64,000 bases of DNA from Enoplosus armatus (lineage: Eukaryota > Chordata > Actinopteri > Centrarchiformes > Enoplosidae). The position numbers and the translations under genes are program-made. Positions 30,546-40,973 of this stretch are shown piece by piece. The stretch covers positions 24,293,510-24,357,509 of the forward strand of contig NC_092190.1 in the NCBI RefSeq assembly GCF_043641665.1, written 5' to 3'. Position 1 is the stretch's first letter, and the number at the start of each line of letters is the position of its first letter. The notes below the pieces were generated by a model. The model was not told the origin of the DNA and made no database searches. It saw nothing but the letters and a program-made list of their open reading frames with translations.

Positions 30546-31139
30546 ATAATGCCCTAAATATACTCAAAAAAGACACATTTATTGAAGGTTATTTTTTATC
30601 CAAGTCAAATAAAAGAGACACGATCACAAAGCCAATGTCAACAAGCACAAGCATCCAATTTCACCCACTCTCATACAACCAGAGCAAAAACAGATGGACA
30701 ACCAGCAAAACACAAAAAGTGCAACGCTCAAAACTAAATTTAAGCAATAAAAACGACAAAGAATAAATGAAATCTGTCATATTTTGGAACGGTTGTAACT
30801 TTGGGTTCTTCAGTTCTTACTGGATGGTTTGTGATCCACGTTTCTGAGCTTTGTGTGGGACAACTGCAGTCTTCCTTCCATTATGAGGATGGAGATTAAG
30901 CGGAGCTTCAGCCGTTCTCTCTTTAGCCTTTACTCGGGCATATTTATTGAACATTGTAGATATTATCTACATTCTTTACACACCTTCTCGTATCGGCTCA
31001 CTCCGAGCAACACTGGCGATGAACACATGAACACTTCCACGTGCGCACACGCAGGTGCACACAATGTGATGACGTCACAACAGAACGTACTATAATACAT
31101 GGAGTAAGGGCGCCATCTTAAAGTAACACTTAACACCTT
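30546..31139. other. Intergenic; nothing recognised
   Basis: A possible SINE body follows the head at 30470, but I cannot delimit it. The open frame at 30521-30766 is Lys/Ser/Thr-rich with no domain. Confidence 0.4.
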
Positions 31140-31935
31140 TTTATGGTACTCGCCTGGCAATTTTCACAGGTTCCCATGGAGGCCACAGGAGACGTGGTCG
31201 TCATGGTTCCCGACACCATCGCCAACGTTCCAGAGACTCAGCTGCCCAGTATCCCGGTCTCCAAGCTGCCGAGTGCCAAAAAGTCTCAACTGCCAGAATC
31301 CTTGCTGCCCAGCGCCTCAGAGATGCCACTGGTCCTGCCTGGCCCCCAGTCGGTGATCTGGTCGACACCGGCTCCTGGTCTCCATTTGGCAGACCGACCG
31401 ACACCAGCTCCACTGACTCCTGTTTCTGGTTCCAAGTCAGCATCCCGGCCAACACCCTCTCCTGCTCCTCAGTCGCTTCTCAGTCTGCTTCTCCTGAGCT
31501 GCAGCTGTCTCCTGTTCCTGGTTCTCAGTCGGTGGCTTGACCGAATCCTGCACCACTTCCTGGTTCCCAGTTGGCAGCCCGGCTGACTCCTGGTTCCTAG
31601 TCAGCGGTCTGACCGACATCTGTTCCTGAGCTGCGGCCAAAACCTGCTCCTGAACTAAAGTCAGCGACCCAGCCGATACCTGTTCCTAAAGAGCTGCAGC
31701 CATCTCCTGTTTCAGACCTGCAGCCGACACCTCTCCCTGGTCTCCAGACGGTCTCCAGACCGCTCCCCAGAGCATCTCCACCTGTCTCCCATCACTCCTG
31801 AGTGGCTCCGCCTGTCTGGTCGTCCTCCTGTGTGTCTCCATCTACGTTGCCCCGCTCTTTGACCCTGCCTCCTGGTCGTCGACTTGAGATGTCCCTTGTG
31901 TCTTCCCCTCACCCTGTGCCAGTTCATCCAGAGAT
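31140..31935 (+). repeat. Degenerate Pro/Ser-coding tandem repeat tract
   Basis: Imperfect units built on CCTGTTCCTGGTTCTCAGTC and similar text (AGCCGATACC, CTGCTCCTGA) run for about 700 bp. The first 147 codons are open and read SRPTPSPAPQS, DRPTPAPLTPVSGSKSAS and the like; later units carry stops (from about 31585). It could be the low-complexity linker of a retroelement or a decayed mucin-like exon; no flanking domain decides. There is no sign of a signal peptide. Confidence 0.45.
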
Positions 31936-33296
31936 GATATAGAAAGGAGACATTATGTGGGTTTCACCACTGTCCCACTCCTTTAGGAGACCAGCAGGAG
32001 GTCCGGAGTCTATTCACTCCAATGGGAGAAGTGAACCTGAGCACAAATCATGACCCATTATTTCGTCCCATTTTCACCAAATTAACTATTGGACCTATTT
32101 TTCTGTGGCCGCATGTCTCCCAAACACTCTGACACTTTCTGCAAGCCAACCGGCAAAGCTAATGTGGCACGCTGCCATGTTTCAATGAGCCTGTACATGA
32201 AAGACAACAAAGCAATCTAGAGAAGGGCCCATAAAGACATCAACAAGTCATTAAAGTACTTGAGGGTATGAAGACCTACCCGAGCATGCGTTCATGCACC
32301 TTGTGAATGTACGGGAGACTAACAATATGCCAAATAGGAAGACACAGAGTTCAAAGGTCATTGAACCTGAGATAGCACCTCACCTCCCGATGGTCTTCCG
32401 CCAGTGAAGTGGCAATTTCTGCATCCTCCCTGTGCTGAGGGTCTGCTACCACTAAAAAACAGGCTGACTTTGTCAGTGACTGATGATTAATAAACTGCAA
32501 TGGGTAACTGTGTTTCATACCCAGCGAGCTTACACAAGTCTGTATGGTCGGTGCATTGGCTGTTTAGGGTGAATGAACACAGCAAGTGATGCAAGGTGGA
32601 AATTTGCTTTGATTTCTGTCTGAACACACCATCAGTTTCTTACCCACTTTGGTCTGGTAGAATCTGTGTTTTTTAGTAGCCTCACCAACAAGGTTTTATA
32701 TACCTTGGAGATATCGTTCAATAGCTTATTGTTATTGTTCAGTATAGATGGTTTGGGTTCTTGCAGAGAGCCTACTGTGCTGAAACATGTAGCAGACTAT
32801 AAAAAGACTATTTGTTTCCCTCCATGTGTGAACATGAAAACTAACCAGTATTTGTGATGATTGTATGCAGCGCCACTCACATGTTCTGACTCTTGTTGTG
32901 ACGAATGACAAAGAGGATTATTACTGTTCCTGGAATTATTAACTTTAACTGCAATACACCCAGAAATAATGATAAACTAATATGAAAATCATTTGTTGTA
33001 ACAGGGTTCTTTTTTTCTGCAGTTTATCAAAACAATCTGGAAAATTCAGAATGCCAATATAATAAAACGTTTCTTCTTGTGTTGGCAAAATACAACCCTG
33101 ATGAAGGCCACAAGTGTCGGTCTCACGATAAAGTTCTTTATTTAGTTAAAATTTGTTGCTGGAGTTCAGAGTTCTTTAAAAACTGCAGTTAGTCATTAGT
33201 CATTAAATTGTTGAAGGTGGTGATGCTCTTTACATTAGTCTCTACATCATTATGATACAAATGGATGACTGTTCAACAGTTAACAGTGTTAATACA
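31936..33296. other. Intergenic between repeat tract and OR 9
   Basis: Contains the second 108-bp repeat (listed separately). CCCTGATGAAGGCCACAAG near 33100 resembles a dispersed fish repeat. No gene is seen; the right end is the 3' flank of OR 9. Confidence 0.45.
32137..32244 (+). repeat. 108-bp dispersed direct repeat, copy 2
   Basis: Same length and about 95% the same as 28321-28428, from TTCTGCAAGCCAACCGGC to ACATCAAC. Confidence 0.75.
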
Positions 33297-34217
33297 TCAG
33301 ACCATTTTGCAGAACAACCTCTTGATGTGTTTTAAAATGTCTTTCATCTTTAGTCCATATATGATTGGATTAAAAAGCGGATGATACATTACTATTTGTA
33401 ACGTCATTATTAAACTTACAGTTTGGGGAAAATCAGTTCCCAGTCGCAGTAGAACTACATCATATACACTCAAACAGGAAAAGTTGATTAAAACTATCAG
33501 GTGCGGTAAACAGGTCTGTGCAGCTTTTTTCCTGACTTCTCTACTACTTCGATATGATATTATAAATATCCTGATGTATGTAAAAAGTATGAAGAGCAAA
33601 GGGAAAAACATAAGATTTACAAAAGCAATCAAGGCATATATATTCTGTGCTCTAGAACTCACACAGTGAAGTTTGTAAACTGTACTGTTACAAATGATTC
33701 CTCTCAAAGTGAAGTTACAGAGTTTTTTATTGGCATTCAGTGTAATTGGCACAGCAACCTGAGAAGCAGGTAGAGTCCAGGCTAAAACCAAGAAAATACT
33801 GACAGTCGTTTTCCTCATGATAGTTGGATATTGCAGAGGTTTACATATCGACACATACCTGTCATAGGACATGGCTGCCAACAGTAAGAACTCTGAGGCG
33901 GCGAGAGAGTAATATACAAACCACTGAAAGAGACAGGCGGAATATGATATGATCTGTTTTTCTGATAACAAGTCGATCAGAAGCTTTGGGTAGACCGCAG
34001 TGCTGAAAAGAACAGAGTTCAGCAACAGAGCTGCAATGAAGATGTACATAGGCTCATGGAGGTTTTTATGAATCCAGATAAGACACACAATAGTAGAATT
34101 ACTGCAGAGTATTAGAATATACACTGTAAACATGATCACAAAATAAACATATCTGTATTTGTGCACTTCCACATACCCATCAAGAGTTATGTATGTTACA
34201 TTTACTTTATTATCCAT
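33297..34217 (-). CDS. Olfactory receptor, intact (OR 9)
   Basis: A 306-residue odorant receptor on the minus strand, starting M-D-N-K-V-N-V-T-Y at 34217. It has NVT at residues 6-8, CSNSTIVCLIWIHKNL, PMYIFIAALLLNSVLF, LAASEFLLLAAMSYDRYVSIC cut here for length (TM3 to DRY at about residues 105-121), SYRSSREVRKKAAQTC and NPIIYG. EC2 reads LCNFTLRGIICNST, replacing the usual F-C-N-N. The start is preceded on its strand by TTTCCTTTAGACAAC, an acceptor-like site. It is closest to OR 10 (shared LLSEKQ in EC1, QWFxYYSLAASEF in TM3), its divergent neighbour about 2.3 kb away. Confidence 0.93.
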   Translation of the reverse strand: MDNKVNVTYITLDGYVEVHKYRYVYFVIMFTVYILILCSNSTIVCLIWIHKNLHEPMYIFIAALLLNSVLFSTAVYPKLLIDLLSEKQIISYSACLFQWFVYYSLAASEFLLLAAMSYDRYVSICKPLQYPTIMRKTTVSIFLVLAWTLPASQVAVPITLNANKKLCNFTLRGIICNSTVYKLHCVSSRAQNIYALIAFVNLMFFPLLFILFTYIRIFIISYRSSREVRKKAAQTCLPHLIVLINFSCLSVYDVVLLRLGTDFPQTVSLIMTLQIVMYHPLFNPIIYGLKMKDILKHIKRLFCKMV

Positions 34218-34310
34218 TAAGGTTGTCTAAAGGAAATACTATGTCTCACTTTGAAGATTACATCAACGTACTACATATCTTGTATTAGATTGTCTTTCAT
34301 TCACTGTTGC

Positions 34311-34420
34311 CTGCCCTTGAAATATTTCACTATGCAGATATCCAAAATTCAGAGCGTGAACAGTTTGAGTCTGTGGATTGTTTTTATCCGCCTGCATCGC
34401 CCTCCATGGATCTCATTTAA
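34311..34420 (-). promoter_or_regulatory. Conserved OR leader block, upstream of OR 9
   Basis: On the minus strand: TTAAATGAGATCCATGG, then AGGGCGATGCAGG and GGATAAAAACAATCCACAG, ending GGGCAG followed by GCAACAG. The donor-like site is GC where most copies have GT; GC donors exist but are rare. It ends 93 bp before the ATG, with an acceptor-like TTTCCTTTAG close to the ATG. Confidence 0.55.
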
Positions 34421-34755
34421 GTGCATGAAGTGCAACGATCATCTAAAAACATCGTCAAACCCTAGAGACTTTCTGTGCTCCATTAATCAGAATTTCTACT
34501 GTATTACGATACTCATTGCTATAGAAATGGACTAAATGCTGTATGTTATTTTCTGAACACTCCACCTGACTGCTGTTTAAGTTCAGCGAAAGTGAATCCA
34601 AAATCCAGCTTTTGTATGCTGCACAAGAGCCAGGTTAACTTTCGACTCAGAGTCTTTCAGCACACCCACTGAACCAAAGAAGGAACGTTTGTGACGGCTA
34701 TTTTGCATGTGTTTATATGATTGTGACATTTATCATTTAGTCTACAGAACCAAAA
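34421..34755. other. Intergenic; nothing recognised
   Basis: No gene or repeat seen before the minisatellite. Confidence 0.5.
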
Positions 34756-34881
34756 GAGTCGTTCATGAGTCGGTTCGTGAGTCGTTCATGAGTCGTTCAT
34801 GAGTCGGTTCGTGAGTCGTTCATGAGTCGGTTCATGAGTCGGTTCGTGAGTCGTTCATGAGTCGTTCATGAGTCGGTTCAT
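34756..34881 (+). repeat. Minisatellite of alternating 11- and 12-bp units
   Basis: Eleven head-to-tail units of GAGTCGTTCAT (11 bp) or GAGTCGGTTCRT (12 bp) fill exactly 126 bp. Long and short units alternate in a partly repeating order, suggesting duplication of multi-unit blocks. Confidence 0.9.
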
Positions 34882-35700
34882 CCCTCACTGACGGGGTCAA
34901 CCTGTTGGTAGTTGCAGCAGACCCTCAGCACAGGGAGGCTGCGGAGATCTCCAATTCACTGGGAAAGAGGACCAACAACCAGCAGGCGGGGTTCTATTAA
35001 CATTACTTCCTCATCCCTAAGAGGAATGGGAGACTTGGACAGGTTTTGAATTTAAGAGGGATCAAAAAGACCCCCACAATGCAAAATGATGGCTTTACCG
35101 CAGGTAAATGTTTTCAGATCCCATTATACAGGGACCTCAGGTTAGCCTTCAATGACCAGAACTTTCGAGGTCTGTGTCCTCCCATTCGGCACATCATTAG
35201 GTGCATGAACACATGGTCGGGAAGGTCTTTACACCCTCAGCTACTTATACAACTCGTTGTTGGATGCACGCCCACTCAGAAGAGCAGTGCTGCAACAATG
35301 CTATGCTTAGAGCTCCTAGGCCTGTGGCTCAACAGGAGGAAGAGCTGTCTATCTGGCTCTTCTGCACTTCCTGCCATGTGCTTGTGAGAACAGACAGTAT
35401 ACTAGCAGCAGCTTACATAAATGGACAGGAGGGCTTGGGCTGCCCTCGCCTTTACTTTATTGTCTCAGACAATATGGGCATGGACACATCTGCGGTTCAA
35501 GTCCCTAAGGGCAATTCAGCTGCCAGGTTGGGCCAAACATGTTTGCAGATCAGCTCTTCAGAGGGGGACCCCTCCCGGGAGAATGGAGGCTGCATCTATA
35601 GGTGGTAAGCAAGATCTGGGACCACTTTGGTTCACCTGTGGCCATTGTGTCTTTTTGAAAGCCTGCCTTGCGCCTGGTATACCTCTAGGCTAACTGAGTG
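34882..35700 (+). mobile_element. Degenerate DIRS-like retroelement, RT and RNase H
   Basis: Plus-strand fragments include YFLIPKRNGRLGQVLNLRGI around 35005-35065, the N-terminal RT signature of DIRS-type elements. Further on are VRTDSILAAAYINGQEGLG (35390-35440), the RNase H D-N-like motif region, and FKSLRAIQLPGWAKH with LQRGTPPG (35490-35580), similar to the H-V-P-G and L-S-R-G-x-P parts. Several frameshifts and an internal deletion are present. No recombinase is recognised. It may belong to a different DIRS lineage from the fragment at 19690. Confidence 0.65.
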
Positions 35701-36330
35701 GCCTTCCACCTGTTTTATGGCTGGCCTTAGCTTAGTTTAGCTTATCTGAGCACATGGGTAGGTACTCTGGTGGTGTGGAGGTCTCATTCAAAGTCAACTG
35801 CCATTTCGTGCTCCAGCAGGAGCAGCTGGGTCTACTTGGTTTCCTCACGGTGTGTCTTGCAGTCCCCATAGATATGGAAGATATAGGATGGAGATGCTTC
35901 TACCATGTAAGGCATAAACTCTCTCAACACAAAACTATACACAGAATATAATAACACCACAAAATCTCCATAGAATGAACTTGGAGTCATCACATTATTC
36001 CACGCTGTATGTGGGTCAGAAGAAACTGGGAGATGCTGGCAACCACTGGGCCAGATGCCCAGTTGCTATCTGGGATATTGAATGCCTGCAGATGCATCTG
36101 TGATTCAGAACGAGCAAAGAGAGTGAAGCATATCGGAGTCTTCTTGAGAAATGGCACTAATTAGATAATTATGTCATCGCAAAAGGTCAAGGTTGAAGTA
36201 ACCCTGAAAAACACAATTGGTGTTTCAGCACAAACTCTACAGATGCAATGTGCCAGAGACACACCGCAGCAAACAAAGTCTAACAACATCGAGTCCAGGC
36301 CTCTAGTTGTTAACGTTACCTCTTTCTTTG
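35701..36330. other. Intergenic upstream of OR 10
   Basis: The first part may still be DIRS-related; no domain is clear. The last ~100 bp (CAAACAAAGTCTAACAAC, then GTCCAGGCCTCTAGTTG) resemble the DNA just before the leader blocks of OR 3 and OR 6. Confidence 0.45.
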
Positions 36331-36420
36331 GAGAGTTTAATGAGGTCCTTGGAGGGTGAAACAGTCCAGTAAAAACATCCTACAGACTCAAGCAGATCAC
36401 TTTCCAGTGTCTGTGTTCAG
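36331..36420 (+). promoter_or_regulatory. Conserved OR leader block, upstream of OR 10
   Basis: GAGAGTTTAATGAGGTCC, TTGGAGGGTGAAACAGTCC and AGTAAAAACATCCTACAGAC, ending GTTCAG followed by GTACCG. An acceptor-like TTTAGTTTCAG lies directly before ACATGG, so a short intron of about 85 bases is conceivable here. Confidence 0.62.
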
Positions 36421-36507
36421 GTACCGATGACTGTATAAGACAATCTGATGGAGGTTAGAGACTTCAAGTAATGTGCCTGTTATATTCTTTAACATTTAGT
36501 TTCAGAC

Positions 36508-37425
36508 ATGGATAATGAAATAAATGCAACATACGTAACTCTTGATGGGCATGTGGAAGTTCATAAATACGGATGTGTTTATTTTGTGATCATGTTTACA
36601 GTATATATTCTAATACTCTGCAGTAATTCTACTGTTGTGTGTCTTATCTGGATTCATAAAAACCTCCATGAGCCTATGTACATCTTCATTGCAGCTCTGT
36701 TGCTGAACTCTGTTCTTTTCAGCACTGCGGTCTACCCAAAGCTTCTGATCGACTTGTTATCAGAAAAACAGATCATATCATATTCCGCCTGTCTCTTTCA
36801 GTGGTTTCTATATTACTCTCTAGCCGCCTCAGAGTTCTTACTGTTGTCAGGCATGGCCTATGACAGGTATGTGTCTATATGTAAACCTCTGCAATATCCA
36901 ACTATCATGAGGAAAACCACTATCAGTATGTTCCTCACTTTAGCCTGGCTTCTGCCTGCTTGTCAGGTTGCAGTGGCAGTTTCTCTGAGTGCTAATAGAC
37001 AACTTTGTAACTTCATTTTAAAAGGAATTGTTTGCAACAATGCAGTTTACCAGCTTCACTGTGTGACTTCAAAAGTAATGACCATATATGGTATGGTTGC
37101 TTTGCTAAATGCTGTACTTCTCCCTGTGCTTTTTATACTGTTTACATATACAAAGATATTTATAATATCCTATCGAAGTAGTAGAGAAGTCAGGAAAAAA
37201 GCTGCACAGACCTGTTTACCACATTTGATGGTTTTAATCAACTTTTCCTGTTTGACTACATATGACGTACTTCTAGTTCGACTGGAAACCAACTTTTCAA
37301 AAACCGTACGCTTAATAATGACTTTACAAATACTAATCTATCATCCTCTCTTTAATCCAATCATATATGGACTGAAGATGAAAGACATTTACAGGCACCT
37401 CAAGAGATTGTTCAGTCAAAATTAA
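36508..37425 (+). CDS. Olfactory receptor, intact (OR 10)
   Basis: A 305-residue odorant receptor starting M-D-N-E-I-N-A-T-Y at 36508. Features are the NAT site, CSNSTVVCLIWIHKNL, PMYIFIAALLLNSVLF, SGMAYDRYVSIC, EC2 LCNFILKGIVCNN, SYRSSREVRKKAAQTC and NPIIYG. The tail ends RLFSQN, shorter than most. EC3 has ETNFSKTV with a potential N-glycosylation site (NFS) not seen in the neighbours. It is the nearest relative of OR 9 in the N-terminal half; TM4 is closer to OR 8 (MFLTLAWLLPACQ), another hint of mosaic origin. Confidence 0.94.
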   Translation: MDNEINATYVTLDGHVEVHKYGCVYFVIMFTVYILILCSNSTVVCLIWIHKNLHEPMYIFIAALLLNSVLFSTAVYPKLLIDLLSEKQIISYSACLFQWFLYYSLAASEFLLLSGMAYDRYVSICKPLQYPTIMRKTTISMFLTLAWLLPACQVAVAVSLSANRQLCNFILKGIVCNNAVYQLHCVTSKVMTIYGMVALLNAVLLPVLFILFTYTKIFIISYRSSREVRKKAAQTCLPHLMVLINFSCLTTYDVLLVRLETNFSKTVRLIMTLQILIYHPLFNPIIYGLKMKDIYRHLKRLFSQN

Positions 37426-37880
37426 ACCGATGTATCTGTGTTAACTATGTACACTGATGTCGTCTTACTAATGCATAGATGTGATTTCTCTTTCTGTAGC
37501 AAAATAGAACTTGTGTCCCAGTATTGACATTCACATTGGCACTTTTTTCTCGGTCTTCTGATCAAATTCAAAGATGTTGACATTTTAAATTAACAGCCTT
37601 GAAAGCAAGAGTGTGTTCCTGTGTGCCATAGAGTTTTCTGTTTTACGTTGTTTTCTAGTGCCTGATTTTAGATTCGGAATAGAAATAGATAAATAAAGGA
37701 AACCAAATTATTGTTGCTGTCGCATAAACTTTTTATTATTACCACTATTTGTAGACTGTACCTCCTTTGCAGCTGCCACACACTCATATACACGGACATA
37801 TCCTTTAAACCTAGTGTGATGTTTTCCACCAAAGTCCAAAGGTATAGACAATGGGTTAAAAAGAAAAACATTTTTATACA
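37426..37880. other. Intergenic between OR 10 and the OR 11 pseudogene
   Basis: No gene. It ends abruptly at 37880/37881, where sequence homologous to the TM1 codons of OR 12-14 begins. Confidence 0.5.
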
Positions 37881-38734
37881 TATTTTGTGATTATGTTCAC
37901 AGTATATATTCTATAATATGCAGTAATTCTACCATTGTGTATATTATCTGGATTCACCAAAACCTCCATGAGCCTATGTACATCTTCATTGCAGCTTTGT
38001 TAATCAACTCTGTTCTTTTCAGCACTGTGGTCTACCCAAAGCTTCTGATCGACTTTTTATCTGAGAAACAGATCATATCATATTCCGCCTGTCTCTTCCA
38101 ATTTCATGTATTTTACTGTTTAGGCGGTTCAGAGTTCTTACTGCTGGCAGCCATGTCCTATGACAGGTATGTGTCTATATGTAAACCTCTGCAATATCCA
38201 ACTATCATGAGGAAAACCACTGTCAGTATTTTCTTGGTTTTAGCCTGGACTCTACCTGCCTCTCAGGTCACTGTGCCAACTGCTTTGAGCGCCAAAGAAG
38301 AACTCTGTAGCTTTATTTTAAAAGGAGTTTTTTGCAATAACACAGTTTACAAACTTCAATGTGTGATCTCAAAAGCACGTTTTATACGAGATATGATCAT
38401 ACTGCTTAATGTTGCACTTCTCCCTGTGCTTTTCATATTTCTTACATACACCAGGATACTCATAATATCCTATCGAAGTAGTAGAGAAGTCAGGAAAAAA
38501 GCTGCACAGACCTGTTTACCCCACCTGATAGTTTTGTTAAACTTTTCCTGTTTGTGTGTGTATGATGTCATTACAGTTGGACTGGAATCTAATTTTCCAA
38601 AGACTGTGCATTTAATAATGAACCTACAAATCGTTTTATATCATCCTCTCTTTAATCCAATCATGTATGGACTGAAAATGAAAGAAATTTATAAACACCT
38701 CAGGAGGTTGTTCTGTCCAGCCAAAGTGAACTGA
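37881..38734 (+). pseudogene. Olfactory receptor pseudogene, 5'-truncated with frameshift (OR 11)
   Basis: From TATTTTGTGATTATGTTCAC on, this is about 98-99% like OR 12, OR 13 and OR 14, but the first ~24 codons, the ATG and the leader block are absent. One base is missing in CTATAATATGCAG (CTAATAATATGCAG in the others) near 37912, shifting the frame in TM1. The remaining frame, TM2 to C-terminus, is open to the normal stop and contains SYDRYVSIC, KAAQTC and NPIMYG. With no start and a shifted TM1 it should be non-functional. Its 3' flank is shared with OR 12-14 to about 39048. Confidence 0.9.
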
Positions 38735-39358
38735 TGTATCACTCATGACTGATTAGTTTCTCATTTCTTGTGTAATAATCCTGAAGATGAGTGACTCCTC
38801 TGATCATTGGATGGTGTTTAATGTAAGAATGTGTTTCTATGACTGACACACAGTAAAGAGTAACAGCAGCTTCAACAATGTCATGACTGATCAATGTGTT
38901 GAAGTTTCTCCTTTTTCTAACATAGTATGTCCTAGTATGACCGCCCACTTTTTGAAAATCATTTCAGAAAGAGTTTTAATCCTGGAGCCAACCAACTACG
39001 AGATGAATGTCGACATGATTAGTACGATGTTCCTGTAGTTTCATGTAGTGGATGGATTTAGTAAATCCATCAAAGGAGCCACCACAGTTGAGAAGTTTTT
39101 ACAAAAGCTGTGGTAGTAACCCACAAGACCTGTCACGGATGGCGGTGCCGGGCAGCAAGGAACACAAGGAATAGGGCCCAATAGCAGACACAGGGCAGAG
39201 TAGATGCAGTGCAGGGGATTTATTTAGCAAATCCAGGGGGACAATGACTTACAGGATACTGATCAGGCAGTGGTCAAAGCTGGGAAAGCAGTCCGAACAG
39301 GTAAACAGATAAGGCGAGGAACAGGCAAGAATCAGAGTCCAAAGAACAGCCCAAAAGT
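38735..39358. other. Shared 3' flank of OR 11, then LTR-like sequence
   Basis: 38735-39048 matches the 3' flanks of OR 12 and OR 13, except for a gap of about 44 bp near 38956 (TTTTTGAAAATCATTTCAG). After 39048 the sequence is different. 39122-39358 (CACGGATGGCGGTGCCGG, CAGGGGATTTATTTAGC) looks like part of an LTR or other dispersed repeat; I cannot classify it. Confidence 0.5.
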
Positions 39359-39610
39359 CAGAATCAGAAATACTTTATTGATCCCAGGGGGGAAATTGTA
39401 CAGTCCCAGTGCTCCCATTCAAGATTAGAAAGTAGCATAAATTTAGAGCTAAAGTATGTACAAAACATAAAAATAAGAAATACAAAATAAAAATATACAT
39501 GTTTACAGTATTTAAGTGAAAATATAAGTGTGTGTGTATATATATACATCAGCACTGGCACATGTTTACCGTCAGAGAGTCCAGCTCCACCCCCACAACG
39601 TCACTGGCCT
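39359..39610 (-). mobile_element. LINE 3' end with internal deletion, fused to Gypsy gag-pro
   Basis: TCAGAATCAGAAATACTTTA, then GGGGGAAATTGTACAGTCC is the tail of the minus-strand LINE family at 44055. At 39568-39610 a 43-bp piece of the same family's C-terminal coding region follows (minus-strand DVVGVELDSLTV), with about 400 bp missing in between. At 39610/39611 it abuts the Gypsy fragment in the same orientation and frame. Confidence 0.75.
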
Positions 39611-40973
39611 GATTATCGGCGCACACACGGCTACCAGCCAGGTCATTCCCTAGAATGATGTCTACGCCCACAATGGGCAGTGCAGGCCGCACACCCATGT
39701 CGACCAACCCACAGTTAAGCACCAATCTATGCAGTGGAACAGCCAACGCCGTTAAGCCCATAACCCGCATCAGAACATGGTCTCCCGTACCAGATTCCTT
39801 TGAAAAAGGCAGCACAAAGCTCACAATGTATGAATTAAACACCCCAGTGTCTCTCCGAATTTTTCTCCAAGCTGCCTTTCACTCCAGTTTCCACCTGCTG
39901 ACGGGGAGAAATGACAGGCCTAACATGTTTAACAGAAGCAGCAAACGCAGCAGATTTAACCTGCGCCCCACTATTCCCACGCCTAACATTGGCTTTAGGA
40001 CAATCAGCTTTCCAGTGCCCCCTGCCTTTGCAAAAGCTACATACTTTAGTCGAGTCAAACTGCATCGGACCTTGTGTAGCCCGTTCTGGCCTACCCAGGC
40101 GAGAACCAGCTCCTTCCTCCCAGTTACCTGTTGCACGAAAGGTGCTGCCATTCCCCCTGTAACCAGCTTCATCTCGAGCTCGGCGCTCACGACCACCCCT
40201 GTGTATAAGCACATACTCATCGGCCAGCGCAGCGGCTTTGCAGCAGTCATCACTTTATGCTCACTGATGTAAACGACCAATGTGACTGGAAACAGAATTT
40301 TTCAATTGCTCCAAAACCACCAAATCACTCAAAGCATCGTAAGACTCAACCTTCAATGCAGTAAACCACCTACTGAAATGAGTAGCCAAGTCCCTGGCAA
40401 ACTCAACACGCGTCTGGACTTCTCCCATGTCCGGAACTTCTGGCGATACACCTCAGGCACCAACTCATACGCCCGTAACACCGCAGCCTTGACTGTTACA
40501 TAAACTTTACTTTCAGCCACCGTGAGAGCTGAGTAGGCTTCCTGCGCTCTGCCTGTCAGCACGCACTGCAAAAGTAATGTGCGGTCAGCATCTGACCACT
40601 CTCTACCTTCAGCTGCCCGCACAAAAAGTGTGAAAAAAGTATACGTGTCTCTGAGGAACCAAGCACAGATTATCTGCAACATCAAAAACACCAGCAGTAG
40701 CCCTACCAGGAGCAGCAAGGAAGGCCTGGCCCGCACCTGCATCAGGTTCACTTAAACTTAACCTCCGCTCCTCCATATCAAGTCTTTTGATTTCTGCGTC
40801 CCTCCTCAATTTCTCAACAGCCAATTTTTCCCTTTCAGTTTGTTGCAGAATCAACTACCAACCTCTTATTGTCGATGTCCAATTTGAAAAGCTCAGCGAT
40901 TTCCAACAATTGCGCCCGCGAACAACACTCCAGTAACTCCTCAGACTCTCAAAAAGTCTTCTACACTAGCCAT
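39611..40973 (-). mobile_element. Degenerate Gypsy-type retrotransposon, gag and protease start
   Basis: The minus strand begins with the ATG at 40973 (M-A-S-V-E-D-F-L), which frameshifts after nine or ten codons. It continues as EELLECCSRAQLLEIAELF and EIKRLDMEERRLSL. A gag core reads REWSDADRTLLLQCVLTGRA, EAYSALTVAESKVYV, then VLRAYELVPEVYRQKFRTWE. A CCHC zinc knuckle CSFCKGRGHWKADC lies at about 40000-40041. The retropepsin-side text LVLNCGLVDMGVRPALP and ILGNDLAGSRV runs to 39611. Order and motifs fit a fish Gypsy gag; it is broken by several frameshifts. RT and integrase are missing, replaced by the LINE piece. Confidence 0.85.

Noticed and set aside
31143..31586. Proline-rich secreted or mucin-like host gene
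   Set aside because: No signal peptide, no flanking domain, and stops appear in later repeat units.
34756..34881. CRISPR array
   Set aside because: Units are 11-12 bp without unique spacers, in a vertebrate context; it is a minisatellite.
39655..40272. 205-codon plus-strand protein over the Gypsy gag
   Set aside because: It is the antisense shadow of the gag and protease text, which has the CCHC knuckle and gag signatures on the minus strand.
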